A stretch of 62,008 nucleotides of DNA from Deltaproteobacteria bacterium (GTDB lineage: Archaea > Thermoplasmatota > Poseidoniia > Poseidoniales > Poseidoniaceae), in NCBI GenBank assembly GCA_028344335.1, contig JAOMAZ010000004.1:1-62008 (forward strand), given 5' to 3'. Under the pieces are notes generated by a model. The model was not told where the DNA came from and ran no database searches. It saw only the letters and a program-made list of their open reading frames with translations. A program made the translations under genes and the position numbers. Below are positions 1-8,600 of the stretch, one piece after another; position 1 is the first letter of the stretch, and every line of letters starts with the position of its first letter.

Positions 1-449
1 AATCCCTTAGCAAGGCCAACTATGATTGTACTGCCACCAGAAAGTCCGAGGTCGGCTTTGTCATCCATTATTTCAAGGGCTCCAGGAAGATATAGGGATG
101 TTAATTTAGAAAAGAAACGACCAGTTAAGAACATCAAAATCAGAACTACCAGTGTTGCCATCGTTGAAGCGATGATTGAATCGCCATCGATTGCCCATAC
201 AACGGTCAAATAAAGACCAAGTAAGAAGGTTGCATAATTCAAAAGTGGGGTTGCCAACTTCATGATAGCATCGTCCCAATCTGCATTTGTTCGGTTTACT
301 ATCCACTTAGAAGGTGCCCAGATGAGGATGCGCACCAGCATTGCACCGAGGATTGAAAATCCAATACCAACGAGGATTTTTTGCCATGCAGAAAGAGTAT
401 CAAGAGTGTTCCCTATATCAGTCACTATATCCCACATATTTGCAGCCAT
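1..449 (-). CDS. MscS-family mechanosensitive channel, N-terminal part (runs off the left edge)
   Basis: Reading leftwards from an ATG at 449 the frame stays open for 149 codons to the window edge, so the gene is truncated by the window and not broken. The translation starts MAANMWDIVTDIGNTLDTL and shows three or four hydrophobic segments. A basic-aromatic stretch and the motif NADWDDAIMKLATPLLNY match the equivalent TSAEWDDELHAPISNRLYS of the complete MscS homologue at 12777-14069. This is the usual N-terminal membrane region before the pore helix of MscS-like channels, which release solutes on hypo-osmotic shock. The pore helix and the beta domain lie outside the window, so the family call rests on the paralogue comparison. 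A second in-frame ATG at 437 is an alternative start. Confidence 0.72.
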   Translation of the reverse strand, partial: MAANMWDIVTDIGNTLDTLSAWQKILVGIGFSILGAMLVRILIWAPSKWIVNRTNADWDDAIMKLATPLLNYATFLLGLYLTVVWAIDGDSIIASTMATLVVLILMFLTGRFFSKLTSLYLPGALEIMDDKADLGLSGGSTIIVGLAKG

Positions 450-529
450 GTGCTATGTTCTCATCAATGCTTTGCCAGCATTGTCCTACGCAACTAACAA
501 AGGCTGGTTGTTTATCGCAGTGGATTGTA

Positions 530-605
530 GGGCGCTTAGCTCAGTTGGAAGAGTGCTTCGTTTGCAACGAAGATGCCGGGGGTTCAAATCCCCCAGCGTC
601 CACCA
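530..605 (+). tRNA. tRNA-Ala (anticodon UGC)
   Basis: This is a complete 76-nt cloverleaf. Acceptor GGGCGCT pairs with AGCGTCC and includes the G3:U70 wobble that is the alanine identity element. The D stem is GCTC/GAGT. The anticodon stem CTTCG/CGAAG encloses the loop TTTGCAA (anticodon UGC), and the T stem GGGGG/CCCCC has a TTCAAAT loop. CCA is encoded. No intron is visible. The 3' end and downstream flank are repeated 93 bp further on, and a decayed copy lies at 1661-1735. Confidence 0.96.
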
Positions 606-645
606 TTTGTTTCTTTTCGATTGATGTTATGGTGTCCACTTTGGT
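590..645 (+). repeat. 56-bp direct repeat, copy 1 (tRNA-Ala 3' end plus flank)
   Basis: Positions 590-645 and 683-738 are identical by eye over 56 bases. Copy 1 begins inside the T stem of the tRNA, includes the encoded CCA, and continues through the downstream flank to CCACTTTGGT. Repeats that begin in a tRNA 3' half are the usual trace of integrase-mediated insertion (attL/attR), though simple tandem duplication would look the same. A small hairpin (TGTCCAC/GTGGACA, 633-653) follows copy 1 only. Confidence 0.9.
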
Positions 646-682
646 CGTGGACAACCCTTTCGTTGGTTGCTTCAGTCCACTC

Positions 683-738
683 CCCCCAGCGTCCACCATT
701 TGTTTCTTTTCGATTGATGTTATGGTGTCCACTTTGGT
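683..738 (+). repeat. 56-bp direct repeat, copy 2 (orphan tRNA-Ala 3' end)
   Basis: This is an exact second copy of 590-645 without the 5' two thirds of the tRNA, so it cannot encode a tRNA. Only 37 bases separate the copies, too little for an intact element. If this is an att site, the element has been lost. The copy sits just upstream of the membrane-protein gene at 813. Confidence 0.9.
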
Positions 739-812
739 GGTGATGTTGCTGCGCTGAATAGCATTATTTAGGCTTAAGCAGATGAAAATCTCGATATATC
801 TATTGTAGTGAA

Positions 813-1643
813 ATGCTAAAATACAGAAGGGCTATCTCAACAGCCATGGGAGCAGCATGGGTGTTGAAGACCTTTCAGGTCGATGAGACCGGCCAAACCG
901 GAGCACATGTATTTATCGAAGCCAGACAACCAGGTCTGTTCGCTTTCCTATTGAATCTCATGGGTTTGGATCCAACGGCCTCCTTGAAGGTGACCAAGGG
1001 TTCAATCTCATTCAGGATGGCAAAGTTATCAGGGATGGCCCAGACATCTACCTCCTTGAACCAGATAGGCTCCTTCCAAGGAGGGTACAAGAAACCAATC
1101 GAGTTATTGGTCCTAGCCTTCATCTTTTTCGCCATGGGAATAACGATCGACATCGCCGCTGAAATGGATGGTCCCATATTCACTGTCTCGAGTCTGTTCC
1201 TGAGTTTGATTCTGATTATCTGCTATGCTCTTTTCAAGCACCTTTTCATCGGTTTTGAGACCTCAGGGGGGGCATATTACGGTATGACCTTCAAGCGTGG
1301 AATTCTCAATAATGTCTCAGTTGATATCGACCAAATTGAGTATACGATAGCCTTCATCAACAGCCTGATAGGTTCAGCCTCACTTGGTGGTAATTTCTCA
1401 GAATCTCAAAGTGTTTCCAAGGTCGCCAATCAAGCGATTATCAAATCCTATCCCGCTCCGGTTCCATTGGGTACTCCTCCGGCGCCCTCCATGTCAGCCC
1501 CGTTGGGAACACCTCCGGTGGCCTCGATTTCAGCACCAACAGCACTACCTCAACAATACCCGCCAGCACCAGCACCTCCTCAGCAATACCCGCCAGCACC
1601 AGTACCTCCTCAGCAATACCCGCATTATCCGCCACCAGTGTGA
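813..1643 (+). CDS. two-TM protein with proline-rich C-terminal repeats, unknown function
   Basis: The 276-residue product has a beta-rich N-terminal part (about 1-92) and two close hydrophobic helices (about 94-116 and 122-148). A further soluble segment (about 150-215) contains the pattern GGAYYGMTFKRGILNNVSVD. A tail rich in Pro, Ala, Gln and Tyr ends in 10-residue repeats of PQQYPPAPxP. The split beta-TM-TM-beta layout resembles small membrane-anchored PH-like proteins, but I do not recognise a named family. The start at 813 is the first ATG; an in-frame ATG at 846 (MGAAWVLKT) is an alternative. A possible TATA element (TTATTTA) lies at 764-770. The gene sits between a functional and a decayed tRNA-Ala, so it may be acquired DNA. 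Confidence 0.7.
   Translation: MLKYRRAISTAMGAAWVLKTFQVDETGQTGAHVFIEARQPGLFAFLLNLMGLDPTASLKVTKGSISFRMAKLSGMAQTSTSLNQIGSFQGGYKKPIELLVLAFIFFAMGITIDIAAEMDGPIFTVSSLFLSLILIICYALFKHLFIGFETSGGAYYGMTFKRGILNNVSVDIDQIEYTIAFINSLIGSASLGGNFSESQSVSKVANQAIIKSYPAPVPLGTPPAPSMSAPLGTPPVASISAPTALPQQYPPAPAPPQQYPPAPVPPQQYPHYPPPV
1551..1622 (+). repeat. 30-bp tandem repeat encoding the PQQYPPAPxP tail
   Basis: About 2.4 copies of a 30-bp unit, CAGCAATACCCGCCAGCACC followed by AG(C/T)ACCTCCT, lie in frame at the 3' end of the 813-1643 gene. They differ by only one or two bases, which points to recent slippage or expansion of the proline-rich tail. Confidence 0.85.
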
Positions 1644-1660
1644 TAATGGAGCGTAATTTT

Positions 1661-1735
1661 AGACGCTTGAATCAGTTGGAAGAGTGCTTCGTTTGCAACG
1701 AAGATGCTAGGGCTCAAATCCCTCAGCGATTGCCA
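1661..1735 (+). pseudogene. decayed tRNA-Ala(UGC) copy
   Basis: Positions 1672-1707 match 541-576 of the functional tRNA-Ala exactly over 36 bases (D loop, anticodon arm, start of the variable loop). Both ends have decayed. The acceptor 5' strand reads AGACGCT and the 3' strand AGCGATTGCCA, so the acceptor no longer pairs fully. The D stem has lost its 5' half, and the T stem has lost one base but keeps an AGGG/CCCT pairing. The G3:U70 identity pair is gone. It is therefore a pseudogene or an attachment-site relic and not a second working tRNA. Confidence 0.88.
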
Positions 1736-1741
1736 ACTAGT

Positions 1742-1789
1742 TTGTAGTGGGGCTGTTGCTTCGCTAGCGAACAAACAGACCCACTGCAA
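1742..1789. other. 48-bp near-perfect palindrome
   Basis: The two 24-base arms meet without a loop at 1765/1766. The core TTCGCTAGCGAA is a perfect palindrome, and outside it about 20 of 24 positions pair. It begins six bases after the tRNA-Ala relic. It could act as a transcription terminator for the 813-1643 gene, as a protein-binding site, or as the end of a mobile element. Confidence 0.75.
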
Positions 1790-1794
1790 CCCCT

Positions 1795-1859
1795 TCCAAC
1801 TGATTTTGAGAGTTGGATGGGTAATCGGATAACCCCATGCAACTTATCCGAATCGATTA
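1795..1859. other. two consecutive hairpins upstream of the zinc-ribbon gene
   Basis: Hairpin one has the stem TCCAACT (1795-1801) and AGTTGGA (1811-1817). Hairpin two pairs TCGGATAA (1825-1832) with TTATCCGA (1844-1851). An alternative longer form uses TAATCG (1822-1827) with CGATTA (1854-1859). The loop of hairpin two contains CCCCATGCAAC, part of the repeat found again at 2606-2627. Confidence 0.6.
1832..1853 (+). repeat. 22-bp direct repeat flanking the zinc-ribbon gene, left copy
   Basis: ACCCC(A/T)TGCAACTTATC(C/T)G(A/G)AT occurs here and at 2606-2627 with three mismatches. The two copies bracket the gene at 1911-2531 and its downstream hairpin, suggesting a small cassette or element ends. 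Confidence 0.6.
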
Positions 1860-1910
1860 GTACATTGTTCATTTGGAAATGTTGAATAGTGTTGGTGATT
1901 AGGGACCTCC

Positions 1911-2531
1911 ATGCAGTTTACGGTAGTGTTCGACATGAAATATAATCTTGGAGATGGCAGCTATAGCATAAGATACCATTCTGCTGCAATATGGATGCAA
2001 GGGGACAAAGTATTACCAGTTAAAATCAAGAATAGTCCAATATACGAATCTGGTGGGCTTAGGCCTTTACTAGAATACGCTCAATTGAATGACGACACAT
2101 TGAATTCCGAAGAAGTGGTAATAGTGCGACATTCGGGAGGCCATGGTACTAAGAAATGTCTTGAAAATTTGGTTCAAGATTTACTAGATGAATCATTTAA
2201 ACCAATATCCGTGAATCCTCTTGGCGGGGTCACAGACCACAGCATAGATTGCAAAGAAGTCGGACATGATTTCCATTGTGGAGAATGTGAGTCAGAGATG
2301 GGATCTGGCCGTCGTTGTCGATATGGACCATGCGATTTCGAGTGCCTGCAGTGTGGGGAACTTCTGACAGATTTAATGGATGAAGATGAGAAGTATTCTA
2401 AGATTTATACTTGTCCACAGGAAGGGTGTGGAGCCAAGACGGGTTGGATGCCATGGACGAAAGGTGGTGCTGACGAATGGAGCACATGTGAAAGATGCTG
2501 GAATGTCGGTTCTGATATCGTGGGAATGTGA
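1911..2531 (+). CDS. zinc-ribbon protein of unknown function
   Basis: This 206-residue soluble protein has no signal peptide or membrane helix. The first 105 residues form an unrecognised domain (QFTVVFDMKYNLGDGSYSIRY at the start). The C-terminal half carries many paired cysteines: CGEC, CRYGPC, CLQC, CPQEGC and CERC between about residues 123 and 195, enough for two or three zinc sites. The CxxC pairs resemble zinc ribbons used for protein or nucleic-acid contacts, but no specific family is recognised. It starts at the first ATG, with no convincing ribosome-binding site close by. Hairpins lie on both sides, and the gene sits in a patch with tRNA relics, so lateral origin is plausible. Confidence 0.75.
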   Translation: MQFTVVFDMKYNLGDGSYSIRYHSAAIWMQGDKVLPVKIKNSPIYESGGLRPLLEYAQLNDDTLNSEEVVIVRHSGGHGTKKCLENLVQDLLDESFKPISVNPLGGVTDHSIDCKEVGHDFHCGECESEMGSGRRCRYGPCDFECLQCGELLTDLMDEDEKYSKIYTCPQEGCGAKTGWMPWTKGGADEWSTCERCWNVGSDIVGM

Positions 2532-2609
2532 GGGTCCCAATTGAACACCCATACAACACCCGTCTGTTGAATGGGTACCCTAGTGTTCAAATTTGACTAA
2601 AGGGGACCC
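2532..2609. other. nested 78-base inverted repeat immediately after a stop codon
   Basis: The repeat starts one base after the TGA of the zinc-ribbon gene. Nested pairings are GGGTCCC (2532-2538) with GGGACCC (2603-2609), TTGAACA (2541-2547) with TGTTCAA (2584-2590), CCCAT (2548-2552) with ATGGG (2571-2575), and CAACA (2554-2558) with TGTTG (2565-2569) around the loop CCCGTC. Together they form one long, bulged stem-loop. It may terminate or stabilise the transcript, encode a small structured RNA, or mark the end of a mobile element. Confidence 0.7.
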
Positions 2610-2627
2610 CTTGCAACTTATCTGGAT
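2606..2627 (+). repeat. 22-bp direct repeat flanking the zinc-ribbon gene, right copy
   Basis: This is the partner of 1832-1853, exactly 774 bp downstream, with three mismatches. It overlaps the foot of the nested inverted repeat at 2532-2609. Confidence 0.6.
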
Positions 2628-2651
2628 TAATTTACCTCAAGAATGCACATT

Positions 2652-5480
2652 TCAAGATTCATCCCAAACTCGATATCCGTCATCAGTTGAATACCAATGC
2701 GTTCCATCATTACCAAGATACCAATGAATACCTTGTTCATCGGTTTCAAGCCATTCACCATCTGGCAGTTCTTCCCAAGAACCTACGTGCTTTGGGTTTG
2801 CATGAGCCGCTACTGTAGGAACGAAGTTATCTGTCGTGAATGTTTGTGTAGTCTGTATCGTTTGCTGGTATATTTCATTATCCTCTTCAAACAAATCGTC
2901 CGAATCCGAATCTCTCTTTCTTCTAACGATTAATAATCCAACTAAAATAACTAAGATAAACAGCCCAACTGAGCCACCAATTATGATTACCTGGCTTGAG
3001 GCTGAGCCTGCAGCAGCAGCTTCTTTTTCTTCTTCAGTTGGGCAACCAAATCCATCACCGCCATATTCATTTGGGCATTCATCATCGCGATCCATTAACT
3101 CATCGCCATCAGAATCGTAATATATGTCGCATTCGCCAAAATCATATTCCATGTATACATAATCACTACTATTGTGCAAACTATTGTTCATTGGTGTGGA
3201 GTTTGAATCTAATGGATCGGAACGACATAAGGAATCCTCGGGAAAAGAGGTCTCCAATTGATCGGAAAAACCATCATTATCATCATCTTCATCTTCATTT
3301 ACTGATATGAGGTAATCCGGGAGTTGGATATTGTCAATTGTGTTTCCTTCACCTATAATCCTGCCATAAAATTTCAACTCATGACTACCTGCTGAAACGT
3401 TGATTGAAAGGTGTTCCAATGATGAAAAGCCTTCTGGGTTACAGCCATAATCAATAGCGTTTCCATCGAGATATATTGGGATGCATTGTTTATCGATTAA
3501 GAACGATGTAATATAGACGTCTAAAGTAACTACGCTGTCATTCCAAGAGGAGAAACCTATTGAAAAGTATCCTGTATCACTAGCCCACATTTTCTGACAT
3601 ATACTGTATTCGCCGTCAATAGGATTGTCTCCACAAATTACCCAAGGTGCGTAGTCTGGCATGCAAAAGCCAGCAAGGTCTTCGGCACAATGAACCCCCA
3701 CGCCATCATAGTCTCCACTTTCAAAATCAATTAACCTGCCACTTGTTATGCCTTCAACATAGTCTGCTAAACCATCTCCATCAGTATCAGTGTCTCTTAA
3801 GTGGTCAAACTCCCAAGCATCGTTTTCATTCATAACTCCATCATTATCGTGATCAGGGTCACTATTATCTCCGATTCCATCTCCATCTGTATCAAATGCT
3901 TCCGAGGAATCATCGGGGAATAGGTCGACATCATTACTAACTCCATCTCCATCATTGTCGATTAAATCATCACAACCATCTGGAACTTGATCTGAATCTA
4001 CATCGATTGCATCATCATAGCCTTCACACAGGTCTAAGAGATCGGCAATTCCATCCCCATCGGTATCATCCATACAGCCATCAGAATTATTATCAAACCC
4101 AGTAGAATCTTCATTAGGACACTTGTCTATAAGTTGTCCAAGACCGTCTCCATCATAATCTGGATAAGTTATCTGAGTATGTCTGATTTCAGTACTATTG
4201 TTAAAGTGTGAAATGTGAAGGTTACCGTCAGACCCAATCACCATCGATGAATCTCTGTGCGATTCTCCTATTGATTCAATTGTTACTAATTCCCAGGAGT
4301 TATTTCCGGAAGAAAATGCGTACTTGAGATCATTATTATGTTCATCATAATATGAGATGTGAATGTTGTTTTTTATATCTAAAATTATCGAGGGATGTAT
4401 ACCTGTGCCACTTTGCGAGTCAACAGTAGATAAGTTCCATATTGACCCATTCATTGAATATGCATACTTGAGATTGATGCTATTGTGGGAATAAGAATCC
4501 GAATAAGAAATATGAATGCCGCTGTCAGAATCAATTGCTATTGAGGGATAGGCGCCAGCATATGTATCAGTATCAATATGGCTATTATTCTCCCAAGTCT
4601 TGAATAACTTGTCTTGCGAAGCATACCATAACCCCTCATCATAACGGGTGTATTGGTTGTGGTATGCAACATGTATTGTATCATTGGAATCAATGGCAAT
4701 AGCGGTATCGAACACCCCTGCATGATCTTCATCTTGATCATTATCTCCGTGGCAGTCCATGATAACGTCGGTATTCCAATATCCAAAATTCTCAAAATTT
4801 AGATTCGTAGCATAATTCAAACTGTAAGAATACTCATAGTAAACTTGGCTGTAACTTTGGTCGGTGTATGAAATATGTACTTTATCATCGGAATCAACCG
4901 CAATAGAATTACTATATCCTGAGTTTTCAGCACCCACTGAAGTCACAACCCATGATGATACGAAATAGGCATGTCCGCTTGAGTTCGTGGTGTATTTCAG
5001 GTTTTGATCAAATTGATCAAAATAAGAAACATGCAAATTGTTATTCGAGTCGATTGCCATATCAAAATCACCAACTGGTCTTGATTCTGTGTTAACATAA
5101 GTCGTTTTCCATGAGCCCCCTATGTATGCGTCATTCCAGATGATATTTCCTTCGTCGAGGTAGGCAAAATAATTTGTTGCGTAGAGGAGCGCGGAAGACC
5201 CGTTTTCACGGAAGATAATATGTGTATAACCATTAGAATCGTGTGCAATTGCATTTTCAGTAGGAAATTCAGGATTCCCCCAGTACTTAACACCCGGATT
5301 TACACCAGTTGCATTAATTTGTTCTATGGTTTCAGACTCAATTGTATAATTTACTGGCCCATCCGAAGAGAAAAAGGTTTCACTAGAATTAAATTCGTAC
5401 CCATCATCATTTTGCATAAATGGTGTGAGCATTGATGACAATAAAATAATGACCATTATTGCCAGTACTTTATGGTGCAT
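2652..5480 (-). CDS. large single-pass surface protein with calcium (TSP3) repeats and a WW-like cytoplasmic tail
   Basis: This 942-residue exported protein begins with a signal peptide (MHHKVLAIMVIILLSSMLTP). Residues about 60-440 hold propeller-like repeats of the form IAIDSNxxxHVAYxD...LKYA. Residues about 445-600 hold thrombospondin type 3 repeats (DTDGDGIADLLD and similar), which bind calcium in other families. A jelly-roll-like segment (600-720) and more acidic repeats follow. A single membrane span (about 828-852) ends in RRKR. The 87-residue tail ends in an aromatic stretch (SWEELPDGEWLETDEQG, then HWY and GYRVW) that recalls a WW domain, which is only an inference. The gene is divergent from the related gene at 5662. 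Its TATA element lies 27 bases upstream of the ATG, predicting a leaderless mRNA. Confidence 0.9.
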   Translation of the reverse strand: MHHKVLAIMVIILLSSMLTPFMQNDDGYEFNSSETFFSSDGPVNYTIESETIEQINATGVNPGVKYWGNPEFPTENAIAHDSNGYTHIIFRENGSSALLYATNYFAYLDEGNIIWNDAYIGGSWKTTYVNTESRPVGDFDMAIDSNNNLHVSYFDQFDQNLKYTTNSSGHAYFVSSWVVTSVGAENSGYSNSIAVDSDDKVHISYTDQSYSQVYYEYSYSLNYATNLNFENFGYWNTDVIMDCHGDNDQDEDHAGVFDTAIAIDSNDTIHVAYHNQYTRYDEGLWYASQDKLFKTWENNSHIDTDTYAGAYPSIAIDSDSGIHISYSDSYSHNSINLKYAYSMNGSIWNLSTVDSQSGTGIHPSIILDIKNNIHISYYDEHNNDLKYAFSSGNNSWELVTIESIGESHRDSSMVIGSDGNLHISHFNNSTEIRHTQITYPDYDGDGLGQLIDKCPNEDSTGFDNNSDGCMDDTDGDGIADLLDLCEGYDDAIDVDSDQVPDGCDDLIDNDGDGVSNDVDLFPDDSSEAFDTDGDGIGDNSDPDHDNDGVMNENDAWEFDHLRDTDTDGDGLADYVEGITSGRLIDFESGDYDGVGVHCAEDLAGFCMPDYAPWVICGDNPIDGEYSICQKMWASDTGYFSIGFSSWNDSVVTLDVYITSFLIDKQCIPIYLDGNAIDYGCNPEGFSSLEHLSINVSAGSHELKFYGRIIGEGNTIDNIQLPDYLISVNEDEDDDNDGFSDQLETSFPEDSLCRSDPLDSNSTPMNNSLHNSSDYVYMEYDFGECDIYYDSDGDELMDRDDECPNEYGGDGFGCPTEEEKEAAAAGSASSQVIIIGGSVGLFILVILVGLLIVRRKRDSDSDDLFEEDNEIYQQTIQTTQTFTTDNFVPTVAAHANPKHVGSWEELPDGEWLETDEQGIHWYLGNDGTHWYSTDDGYRVWDES

Positions 5481-5502
5481 AATTTCTTTTAATTTCAGTT
5501 TT

Positions 5503-5510
5503 GTATATAG
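5503..5510 (-). promoter_or_regulatory. TATA box for the 2652-5480 surface protein gene
   Basis: CTATATAC on the minus strand is centred about 27 bases upstream of the ATG at 5480. Archaeal transcription starts 25-27 bases downstream of the TATA centre, so transcription should begin at or next to the start codon. Confidence 0.6.
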
Positions 5511-5632
5511 ATATGACTCTGATTGTTTGCAACCCTACTCTCTAAAGTTGGGCTTCTTCGGTCACTAGAGTGATTGTAGTGTTAATAACCCAATACAAAG
5601 GGATTCTACTAGCATCATTGTTGGCAGTGCAG

Positions 5633-5638
5633 TTAAAA
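5633..5638 (+). promoter_or_regulatory. TATA box for the 5662-9693 surface protein gene
   Basis: TTAAAA is centred about 26 bases upstream of the ATG at 5662, giving a predicted leaderless transcript. With the box at 5503-5510 it makes a 180-bp divergent promoter region serving two related surface proteins. Confidence 0.55.
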
Positions 5639-5661
5639 CCAAGCATGCAATCGAGTTTTCT

Positions 5662-8600
5662 ATGAATCGTAGTCGAAAGGCATTGGCTTTGACAATTTTG
5701 ATGCTCATTGGAAGTTTGGCTCCAATACTGTCAGCAAGCCTTGAAAGTACCTCAGTAAAGATGTCTACATCGATTGGAAACATGCCGAAAAACATCGACG
5801 AGACGGATAACGTCGGGCAATACAGCTCATTGGCCTTGGACAGCGAATCCAATCCACACATCGCCTACTATGATGCTACGAATGGCAACTTGATGTACAC
5901 CAAATACAACGGATGGGAGTGGAACACTACCATAGTCGATTCGGATGATGATGTCGGCTCCCATGCTTCGCTGGCTCTCGATAAGGTGAACAATCCGCAT
6001 ATCTCCTATTACAATGCGACATCTGGTGACCTGAAGTATGCTCACTTCGATGGCTCAAATTGGAGCAACCTGACCATCGATGAAGATGGGGACGTCGGTT
6101 CTCACACCTCGATAGATGTCAGCAGTAATATGAACCCTCACATCTCCTATCGCGACGAAGACAATACCAACCTGAAGTATACCTACTACAATGGAAGCGC
6201 TTGGATCAACATGACTCTGGATGGAAACTGGGGCGGAATGGATAACGTTGGGACCTATACCTCGATTGCTCTCGATTCAAGCAATGGCCCGCATATTGCT
6301 TACTACAACTATACTGGTGGGGACCTGATGTACACGTACAATGATGGTAGTTCATGGTACAAGCAGGCTGCATATTCGACCAACAATGTCGGTCAACATG
6401 CCTCATTGGTTCTCGATTCAACAGACAATCCTCACTTTAGCCACTACAACATGCAGTTCCAGAATCTCCTGTACACTCACTACAACGGTACAGTATGGGC
6501 GACAGAAGCCGTTGATTCAACAGGTTTGGTTGGAGAATTCTGTTCCATCGATGTGGACTCGAATGACAATCCGCATATCGTCTATGTGGACAGAGACAAT
6601 GGAGGGCAGTTGAAGTATGCCGCATACGATGGAAACTGGACCTTGTCAGTCGTCGATGAGGAGGCCGAATACACATCCATTGTCATGGATTCGACCGACA
6701 GGCCTCATTTCTCATATTACGACCTTTCAGATGAGGACCTCAGATACCTTTCACAATCCGGAGCCAATGCCGTGGTAGTTTCCACTGACATGAGTTTTGA
6801 CAATGCATGGGGTGGACTTGGATTCAAACTGGACAGCCAAGGAATTCCTCACATCGCCTATCAGAATCACTCTGGAACCAATCACGTTTCATACGCCAAA
6901 CTCAATTCTACTGCTTCCGCTGCAGCAGGTACTGAGGTCTGGGACATAGAAACCATTGATACAGCCAATCAGGGATACTACGGTTCTTGGATTTCTCTCG
7001 ACCTAGATAGTCAAGACCGCCCGCATGTCTCCTACTTTGGCGGGGACAACTCTGATACTCTGCGTTACGCCTATCACAATGGAACAGGATGGGTGACAGA
7101 GACCGTAGACTCAAAATCAAACAGTGGAATAGAAAGGATCGGTTGGTACTCTGCAATTGTCATCGATTCAACCGACAAGCCACAGATTGCATATTCTTCA
7201 CAAGGAACAAGTAACATGAAATTTGCCATTCATGATGGTAGTGGTTGGCATCTTGACGATGTGATAAACAGTGGAAGCGGGGCGAAAAGAAATATCCAAT
7301 TTTCCCTCAGTGTTGCTGACGTACCCCATATCTGCTACAACTCTGGAGAAAATAGACTTGGTTATGCTACCTACAGTGGCTCTGGCTGGGTGGTAGACGA
7401 TGATATCACTTCAAGCGACCTGACCTATGCCAACAACCAGCGCGGAACATATTGCGATATTGAAGTTGACCAGTTTGGACGTCCACATATCTCCTTCGAT
7501 TACAACAGTAATGACAACCTCGGATACATGGTCCTGAATGGAAGTTCATGGGAGGGATGGCAAGTCTCCACCATGGGAGAAATCTTGTTCACCTCTCTTG
7601 AACTTGACAGTGCAGAGAGGCCATACATCTCATTCCAATCGAAAACAGGAGATGATGACCTCTACTTCACTTGGCTGGACAACTCAACCAACACTTGGAG
7701 AATCAGAGATTCTGGACTGCACCATACCAACACAATCTATGATTCCTCACAATGGGGCAGATACAATGTCCTCGTTCTAGATCAAAATGACAGTGTCCAC
7801 ATCGCATTCTATGACAATACCAAGACTGAGATTCTCTACTATACGGACAATTACAACCCCGCCATAGATACCGATGGTGATGGAATCCCAGATTCAGAAG
7901 ACAACTTCCCTTCAAATCCATCTGAAACTGCTGACTATGATGGAGATGGAAAAGGTGACAATGCCGACAATGATGATGATGATGACGGAGTGATCGACCT
8001 TGATGATTCATGTCAATTCGGAATCATTGGTGCTGGTGCGGACTTCGACGGTGATGGTTGCAAGGATTCAGAAGATGATGACGATGACAATGATGGCTAT
8101 CCTGATGTCTCGGATGCATGTTCCAAAGGAATGACCGGAATTGGATTCGACCTCGATGGTGATGGTTGTCAAGATGCTGAAGATTCAGATATCGATGGAG
8201 ATGGAACTCCCAATGTCGATGATGCATTCGAGCGCGACCCTACTGAAGACACTGACAGCGACGGCGATGGAGTGGGCGATAATGCCGATGCATTCGATAA
8301 TGATGCCAACGAAACCGTTGATTCAGACGGCGATGGAGTAGGTGATAATGCCGATGCATTCGATAATGATGCAAACGAAACCGTTGATTCAGACGGCGAT
8401 GGAGTCGGAGACAATGCCGATGCATTCGATGATGATGCAAACGAAACTACGGATTCAGATGGTGACGGAGTCGGAGATAATAGCGATATATTCCCCGACG
8501 ATGCCAATGAGAGCACTGATCTGGATGGAGACGGTATTGGAGACAATGCTGATCTCGACGTTGATGGTGACAATGTGTCAGATGTGGATGATGCATTTCC

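Noticed and set aside
106-306. 66-codon minus-strand frame near the left edge
   Set aside because: It lies in a different frame inside the partial MscS gene, which has the convincing membrane-channel translation.
541-732. Minus-strand open frame containing VDAGGFEPPASSL
   Set aside because: It is antisense to the tRNA-Ala and its duplicated 3' end. This peptide is a well-known artefact of translating tRNA complements.
1384-1656. 90-codon plus-strand frame in the proline-rich tail
   Set aside because: Alternative frame of the 30-bp repeat in the 813-1643 gene, with no independent features.
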